From Verrucomicrobiota bacterium (GTDB taxonomy: Bacteria > Verrucomicrobiota > Verrucomicrobiia > Limisphaerales > Pedosphaeraceae): 64,000 nucleotides of DNA. Below are positions 59,747-64,000 of this stretch, piece after piece. Location of the stretch: the NCBI GenBank assembly GCA_021325145.1, contig JAJPHR010000095.1, forward strand, positions 38,519 to 102,518. Reading direction: 5' to 3'. The position numbers and the translations under genes are program-made. Each line of letters opens with the position of its first letter. Position 1 is the first letter of the stretch. Under the pieces are notes generated by a model, which saw nothing but the letters and a program-made list of their open reading frames with translations, did not search any database and was not told the origin of the DNA.

Positions 59747-60023
59747 AACGCGGAACACGACCACCCAATATAACTTCCGGCAGTCAGCCATCGCAGACTA
59801 ATCCATAGGGTTTCAATCGACCGATGAAAACTCGAAACGTGAACGCAACTCGGACAGGGCAGGCGTCGCCTGAAGATGCCGTTCATTAATCCGATCGTGG
59901 TCCGGCGTGCCTTGGGCAAAGGTGTTCCGCGAGCGCAAGGTCCCTACCCAAATGCGATGACGCAAACCAATAACAAACCTTTTTCCATCGTCACCCGGTT
60001 TGGAGATGTTATAGGTTCTGGAC

Positions 60024-60752
60024 ATGTTGTCGGAAAAACCATGGACGCTGGAGGCGATGATCCGCCTGCTGCTGGGGATTTTTGTGTGTGTCTCGGCGGC
60101 GATGTTGCTGGCCGGCTTGATGCAGAGTGTGACTGGGAAGAAAGTGGGCGAGGATTCGCCGCTCGCCATGGTCCTGGGGACGCTGATTCTGGACGGATCG
60201 ATTCTGTTGGCGTTGGGATTTTTCCTTTGGTCGCAAGGTATGAGTTGGCCGCAAGCTTTTGGGTTCCGGAACCGGCCGGGATACGCTCTCGCGCTTGGCT
60301 TGGTGACGGCACTCGTTTTCCTACCGGTCGGGTCGATGCTGCAGTATGCATGCCAACTAATCCTCCATTCACTGCGAATCGGGATCAGCGAACAGCAAGC
60401 CGTGGAAATATTGCGCAAGACCCAACCGGGCTGGCTCCGGATTTATTTGTCCGTCTTCGCGGTCGTGGTTGCGCCAGTGGCCGAGGAGACACTGTTTCGC
60501 GGCATACTTTATCCCACCATCAAGCGGAGTGGGTTCCCCCGCGCTGCGCTGTGGGGAACCGCGCTATTTTTTGCGCTCATCCATCGCAATTTGGCGGATT
60601 TCGTACCTTTGACCGTGCTGGCGTTGATGCTGACGTGGCTGTACGAAAGGACGGACAACCTGCTGGCAAGCATCGCCGCGCACGGCACCTTCAACGCAGC
60701 CAATGTTATATATTTGTTTGCCAGCGAACATGCGCAGCACGCTCTGCGCTGA
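60024..60752 (+). CDS. CPBP family intramembrane metalloprotease
   Basis: 242 residues, about seven hydrophobic segments. The motif AEETLFRGILYP (Glu154, Glu155, Arg159) and His187 in FFALIHRN are the metal and catalytic residues of the CAAX/CPBP family, and AAHGTFNAANVI gives a later His. Its role, whether peptide release or bacteriocin immunity, is not clear from context. A 20-base gap separates it from thiL, so it may start the thiL-tsaE-tsaB operon. This is the second CPBP gene in the window. Confidence 0.88.
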   Translation: MLSEKPWTLEAMIRLLLGIFVCVSAAMLLAGLMQSVTGKKVGEDSPLAMVLGTLILDGSILLALGFFLWSQGMSWPQAFGFRNRPGYALALGLVTALVFLPVGSMLQYACQLILHSLRIGISEQQAVEILRKTQPGWLRIYLSVFAVVVAPVAEETLFRGILYPTIKRSGFPRAALWGTALFFALIHRNLADFVPLTVLALMLTWLYERTDNLLASIAAHGTFNAANVIYLFASEHAQHALR

Positions 60753-60772
60753 GCAGGCAAATCCACAAATCC

Positions 60773-61705
60773 GTGAACGAATTCGAACTCATCCACCGTT
60801 TGACTCGCGCGCTGCCCGGCAATGAATCGCTGGTTACAGGCGCCGGGGATGATTGCGCGGTGATCGATCTGGGGCTGCCTGATCGGTTGGTCTTGTTCAA
60901 GGCTGATGCGGTGGTGGAGGGCATCCATTTCACTCCCGAAGCGCCGCCGGAAAAGATTGGCCACAAGGCGCTGGCGCGGTGCCTGAGCGATATCGCGGCG
61001 ATGGGTGGCGTGCCGAATTCCGCGCTGGTCACGCTGGCGCTACCGCGCCATTTTGATTCCGGCCGCATCGAGACAATTTATGCGGGGATGAGCGCGCTGG
61101 CGCGGCGGTATGAGGTGGCCATTGCGGGCGGCGAAACGGTTCTCAATCCGGAGCGCCTGCTCATTTCGGTGGCGCTGCTCGGCACCGTGGCGCGAGACCG
61201 GTGCATCTTGCGCGCGGGCGCGCGGGCGGGCGACGCTATTTTTGTGACGGGCGAATTGGGCGGATCGCTCGCGGGAAGGCATTTGGAGTTTGAACCGCGG
61301 GTGGCCGAGGGACGGTGGCTCGCGGAACATTTTTCCATCCACGCAATGATTGATTTGAGCGACGGTTTGGCCGGCGACTTGCGCCATTTGCTGAAGGCCG
61401 GCCACGTCGGCGCCGAATTGCTCGCCTCAGCGATCCCGATCAGCCGTAGTGCGCGGGTCGCATCGAAGGCCGAAACTTCCGCCAAGCCGCCGTTGCTCGC
61501 TGCGCTGACGGATGGGGAGGATTTCGAGCTTTTGTTCACTGTGGCCAGCCGCGATGCCGTGCCGTTGCTCGATGCGTGGAAAAAGCAGTTTCCAAAGTTA
61601 AAGCTCAGTTGCATCGGCAAGGTGACCGCAGGCGAGGGGGTAACCATTCGAGACAAGCAAGGTGTCCGGCCTTTGACGGCGCATGGCTACGTTCATTTCT
61701 CATAG
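60773..61705 (+). CDS. thiL: Thiamine-monophosphate kinase
   Basis: 310 residues from a GTG start. GAGDDCAVIDLG (Asp26, Asp27) is the ATP/metal motif. GHKALARCLSDIAAMGGVP, IAGGETVLNPERLLISVALLG and MIDLSDGLAGDLRHLL are also conserved. It phosphorylates thiamine monophosphate to thiamine diphosphate, the last step in coenzyme synthesis. The frame is open far upstream (from 59876), but homologous content begins at NEFELIHRLTR. Its last 23 bases overlap tsaE. Confidence 0.93.
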   Translation: MNEFELIHRLTRALPGNESLVTGAGDDCAVIDLGLPDRLVLFKADAVVEGIHFTPEAPPEKIGHKALARCLSDIAAMGGVPNSALVTLALPRHFDSGRIETIYAGMSALARRYEVAIAGGETVLNPERLLISVALLGTVARDRCILRAGARAGDAIFVTGELGGSLAGRHLEFEPRVAEGRWLAEHFSIHAMIDLSDGLAGDLRHLLKAGHVGAELLASAIPISRSARVASKAETSAKPPLLAALTDGEDFELLFTVASRDAVPLLDAWKKQFPKLKLSCIGKVTAGEGVTIRDKQGVRPLTAHGYVHFS

Positions 61706-62129
61706 CCCGGAGGAAACCGTCGCTCTCGGTGAAGCCTGGGGCCGCGCCGCGACCAGCGGTCTGGTCATCGGGCTTTCGGGTGACCTGGGCGCCGGGAAAA
61801 CGCAACTGGCCAAGGGGATCGCCCGCGGTTTGGGCGTGCCCGGCCGTGTTCATTCACCGACGTTCACGCTGGTCAACGAATACTCCGGCGGGCGGCTGCC
61901 GCTGTTTCATGTGGACCTTTATCGATTGGAGACGCCCGAACAAATTATCGCGGCGGGTTTGGAAGGGTATTTTTATCCAGCCGGGGTTTCGGTCATTGAA
62001 TGGGCCGAACGATGGCCGGGAGATTTCAAATCGCAAGTTTCAAATTCGAAATTCAAATGTCGGAGCGTGCGAATCGAAGCCGTCAGCGAAACCGAGCGGC
62101 GCATCACCTATGAAGATTTTGGCGATTGA
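61683..62129 (+). CDS. tsaE: tRNA threonylcarbamoyladenosine biosynthesis ATPase TsaE, with a small insert
   Basis: 148 residues. Walker A GDLGAGKTQLAKG (residues 33-45), HSPTFTLVNEY, HVDLYRLE and VIEWAERW are the family motifs. It is the ATPase partner of TsaB/TsaD in making the t6A base of tRNA. Residues about 114-125 (DFKSQVSNSKFK) are an unusual insertion before the normal end; the DNA here has three TTCAAAT-type repeats (62024-62058). It overlaps thiL by 23 bases and tsaB by 20. Confidence 0.93.
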   Translation: MATFISHSPEETVALGEAWGRAATSGLVIGLSGDLGAGKTQLAKGIARGLGVPGRVHSPTFTLVNEYSGGRLPLFHVDLYRLETPEQIIAAGLEGYFYPAGVSVIEWAERWPGDFKSQVSNSKFKCRSVRIEAVSETERRITYEDFGD

Positions 62130-62793
62130 ATTTTCATCCGAGCAACGGAGCGTGGCCGTTCTGGTGGATGGGCGGGTTTTGGGGGTTGCGACGGAATCCT
62201 CCACCCGCGCCACGCCTGCCATCGGGCTGGCTGGCCGGGCATTGACCGAAGCCGGATTGGAGCGGGAAGAAATCGAGTGCCTGGCCATCGGGTTGGGGCC
62301 TGGCTCTTACACAGGGATTCGTTCCGCCATTGCGCTGGCGCAGGGTTGGCAATTGGCTTCCAGTCCAAACGGCGTGAAATTACTCGGTCTCAGCAGCGCT
62401 GCTTGTCTCGCGGAGGAAGCGCAGGCCCGTGGTTGGTTCGGAGCCGTGAACGTGATTATCGACGCGCAACGGAACGAATTCTACCTGGCCGGCTATGAAG
62501 TAGGCCCGGGCGGTTGCAAGGAGGTTCAACCACTCAAGCTGGCCGGGTTCGAAGAGGCGCGGGCACGGTCCGCTGCGGGGGCGATGATGGTGGGCCCGGA
62601 AGCGAACCGCTGGTTCGAGGCGGGCAGGAAGCTTTTTCCCGGCGCGGCGATGCTGGGCAGTCTCGCCGTCGGGTGTCCGGATTTCGTCAGCGGGGAGAAA
62701 CTCGAGCCCATTTATTTGCGGGAGACGAATTTTGTCAAAGCCGCAAAGCCTCAGCGCGGCACAGACGCGAGCGGAGCGCATGAAAAAAAGTGA
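62110..62793 (+). CDS. tsaB: tRNA threonylcarbamoyladenosine biosynthesis protein TsaB
   Basis: 227 residues. MKILAIEFSS, then a sugar-kinase-like fold with LAIGLGPGSYTGIRSAIAL, is diagnostic. It forms the TsaB-TsaD-TsaE complex for t6A of tRNA. The start ATG at 62110 lies within the end of tsaE (20-base overlap), so translation is coupled. The C-terminal tail (AKPQRGTDASGAHEKK) is poorly conserved. The next gene is on the other strand. Confidence 0.93.
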   Translation: MKILAIEFSSEQRSVAVLVDGRVLGVATESSTRATPAIGLAGRALTEAGLEREEIECLAIGLGPGSYTGIRSAIALAQGWQLASSPNGVKLLGLSSAACLAEEAQARGWFGAVNVIIDAQRNEFYLAGYEVGPGGCKEVQPLKLAGFEEARARSAAGAMMVGPEANRWFEAGRKLFPGAAMLGSLAVGCPDFVSGEKLEPIYLRETNFVKAAKPQRGTDASGAHEKK

Positions 62794-62831
62794 GGCTTCC
62801 GCCGCTTTCGCAAGATTCTTCTTTGCCTCCT

Positions 62832-63734
62832 CTATTTATCCTTCTTGTCTTCCGTGCGGCTCCGCCCGCCTGGTTCGACGTGGACGAGCACGTCCCGCAC
62901 GGCGGGCAGAGCCCGGCGGACTTTGTCCTTCACTTCATGGGCAATGGCGTGACCTTGTTGGACGCTCATGGCCGGGTCCACCTCGGCGTGCATGTCCACC
63001 CAGTATCGATGGCCGCTCTTGCGGACGATGCACTTTTCAATGGCCTGGACGCCGTCCACGGAAGCAGCGGCGCGGCGAATCTTCTCCACGATTTCCGGGC
63101 TGGGAGCGGCGTCCATCAATTCGTTCAACGCAGGCCGCAAGAGCCGCCAGCCATTCCAGGCGATGATGACCGCCGCCACGACGGCGGCGACGTCGTCGGC
63201 TACTGCATAGCTCTTGCCGCCCAGAAGCGAAATGGTGATGCCGATGGCCGCCGCAAGTGAAGTAATCGCATCACTGCGGTGATGCCAGGCGTCGGCATGA
63301 ACGGCGGTGCTCTGAACGGACCTGGCTTCTTGAACTACGAAGCGAAACAACAATTCCTTGACGACGATCACGACCAGCAAAACGAGCAGGGTGAACGCGC
63401 GCGGAGCAGGCCGTTCCGGCGCGAGAATCTGCCGGACGGAACTGACCACGATACCGCCGGCTGCGAGCAACAGCATGGTGGAAACGATGGCCGAGGCAAT
63501 CGGTTCGGCTTTGCCATGGCCATAGGGATGCTCCTCATCCGCCGGTTCCTCGGCGACCACCAGCGCGCGCCACACGACGATGGAACTGAAGATGTCCGCC
63601 AGGGACTCGACCGCGTCGGCAATCAAGGCATGAGAACGCCCGAGAATGCCGGCAGCAAGTTTGCCCGCCGCCAGCACAGCGTTGACCACCATGCCCAGCA
63701 GCGTCGCTCGCAAACTGCGCGTGAGACGGTTCAT
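62832..63734 (-). CDS. Cation diffusion facilitator family transporter
   Basis: 300 residues. Six hydrophobic segments in residues 15-200, with DAVESLADIFSS and HADAWHHRSDAIT giving the Asp/His metal sites in helices 2 and 5, and a Gly-rich C-terminal cytoplasmic domain (DMHAEVDPAMSVQQGHAIAH). It would export Zn, Fe or Co ions against protons. The ATG at 63734 is chosen because it starts directly before the first helix; an extra 15 codons upstream have no match. Convergent with tsaB. Confidence 0.92.
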   Translation of the reverse strand: MNRLTRSLRATLLGMVVNAVLAAGKLAAGILGRSHALIADAVESLADIFSSIVVWRALVVAEEPADEEHPYGHGKAEPIASAIVSTMLLLAAGGIVVSSVRQILAPERPAPRAFTLLVLLVVIVVKELLFRFVVQEARSVQSTAVHADAWHHRSDAITSLAAAIGITISLLGGKSYAVADDVAAVVAAVIIAWNGWRLLRPALNELMDAAPSPEIVEKIRRAAASVDGVQAIEKCIVRKSGHRYWVDMHAEVDPAMSVQQGHAIAHEVKDKVRRALPAVRDVLVHVEPGGRSRTEDKKDK

Positions 63735-63880
63735 GTCACCCCGCAAAAAATGCACCAAAGATTCAAAAAGGACAGGCAATTCTCATTTCGTTTTATTTGT
63801 TGTGTGCAATGTTGCTTTGGATGACCGATGCCGGGAGAACCGCCCAGCCGGGCGCAGCTCGGCACTGTGCTTACCCGGAA

Positions 63881-64000
63881 AGGCAGGGACATCGCGCTGC
63901 GATGTCCCCGCCCGCGTTCCAGCGGGCGGAACGCGCCGCCGAAGCCGGGCGATTCGGATCGTTCGTTCCGTCGCCTGACGCTGCGCTCGGCGACGGGGAC
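63881..64000 (+). repeat. Dispersed repeat family C, copy 2 (runs off the window)
   Basis: Starts AGGCAGGGACATCGCGCTGC, then the TGTCCCC palindrome, CCAGCGGGCGGAA, TTCGTTCCGTCGCCTGACGC and CGGCGACGGGGAC. The order matches 31984-32137; the interior here is shorter. It probably continues past the window end. Confidence 0.85.

Noticed and set aside
59876..60772. Upstream frame joined to thiL
   Set aside because: The frame overlaps the CPBP protease gene in another frame and has no homology; ThiL content starts at the GTG at 60773.

Overview
The window reads as chromosomal DNA from a free-living or soil/freshwater member of the Verrucomicrobiota, most likely the Pedosphaera/Limisphaerales side (subdivision 3). 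This is inference from content, without database support. The clues are high G+C, orphan prepilin-like proteins with a FTLIELLVVIAIIAIL start, a tandem set of GYF_2 membrane proteins, a GloVer-repeat protein, Tat-exported sugar-isomerase-like proteins, secreted proteins ending in a FYRL-type module, an exosortase-type CPBP protease, and many palindromic intergenic repeats whose frame-read form is GSRREEA. I see no rRNA, insertion sequence, integrase, prophage or CRISPR array. There is one tRNA, tRNA-Arg(UCG).

Layout. 0.2-8.4 kb: small anchored protein, orphan pseudopilin, ABC-2 permease, hybrid histidine kinase, Pro/Ala-rich tail-anchored protein, thioredoxin, GspF-like protein, class V aminotransferase. 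8.5-13.3 kb: a nucleotidyltransferase overlapping a small gene out of frame, a Tat-exported TIM-barrel-like protein, a YVTN beta-propeller, exonuclease III. 13.5-17.1 kb: four GYF_2 membrane proteins in tandem around a DUF2752 protein. 17.1-24.5 kb: galactokinase, NBR1-like/amidase protein, patatin, cation/proton antiporter, pseudopilin, VapBC-type toxin-antitoxin. 24.6-29.7 kb: Tat-exported sugar isomerase, unknown membrane protein, metallo-beta-lactamase-fold hydrolase, Gly/Pro/Tyr-rich exported protein with a clear terminator, SufE, tRNA-Arg, Nudix. 29.8-40.2 kb: L-2-hydroxyglutarate oxidase, NDP-sugar epimerase, sugar nucleotidyltransferase, SulP transporter, AIM24, radical SAM protein, sugar isomerase, two divergent pseudopilins. 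40.3-45.2 kb: a 1102-residue propeller/diheme cytochrome protein translationally coupled to a pentapeptide-repeat protein. 45.7-54.3 kb: an envelope-glycan region (Gfo/Idh/MocA oxidoreductase, methyltransferase, two glycosyltransferases, WecG/TagA enzyme), a degenerate HisKA response regulator, and an exosortase-type CPBP protease. A second overlapping small-ORF/nucleotidyltransferase module, with an elaborate upstream repeat region, sits inside it. 54.4-58.0 kb: ribose-type ABC importer. 58.3-63.7 kb: GloVer protein, CPBP protease, thiL-tsaE-tsaB, CDF metal transporter.

Most notable: two unrelated copies of a two-gene module, in which a small protein with an (S/T)P-x-ER(W/F)R motif overlaps a minimal nucleotidyltransferase out of frame. 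The second copy lies downstream of four helically phased ATTAA repeats and two perfect inverted repeats. Also notable are a shared FYRL C-terminal module in three secreted proteins, the propeller-cytochrome/pentapeptide pair, the GYF_2 array, and at least four dispersed palindromic repeat families.
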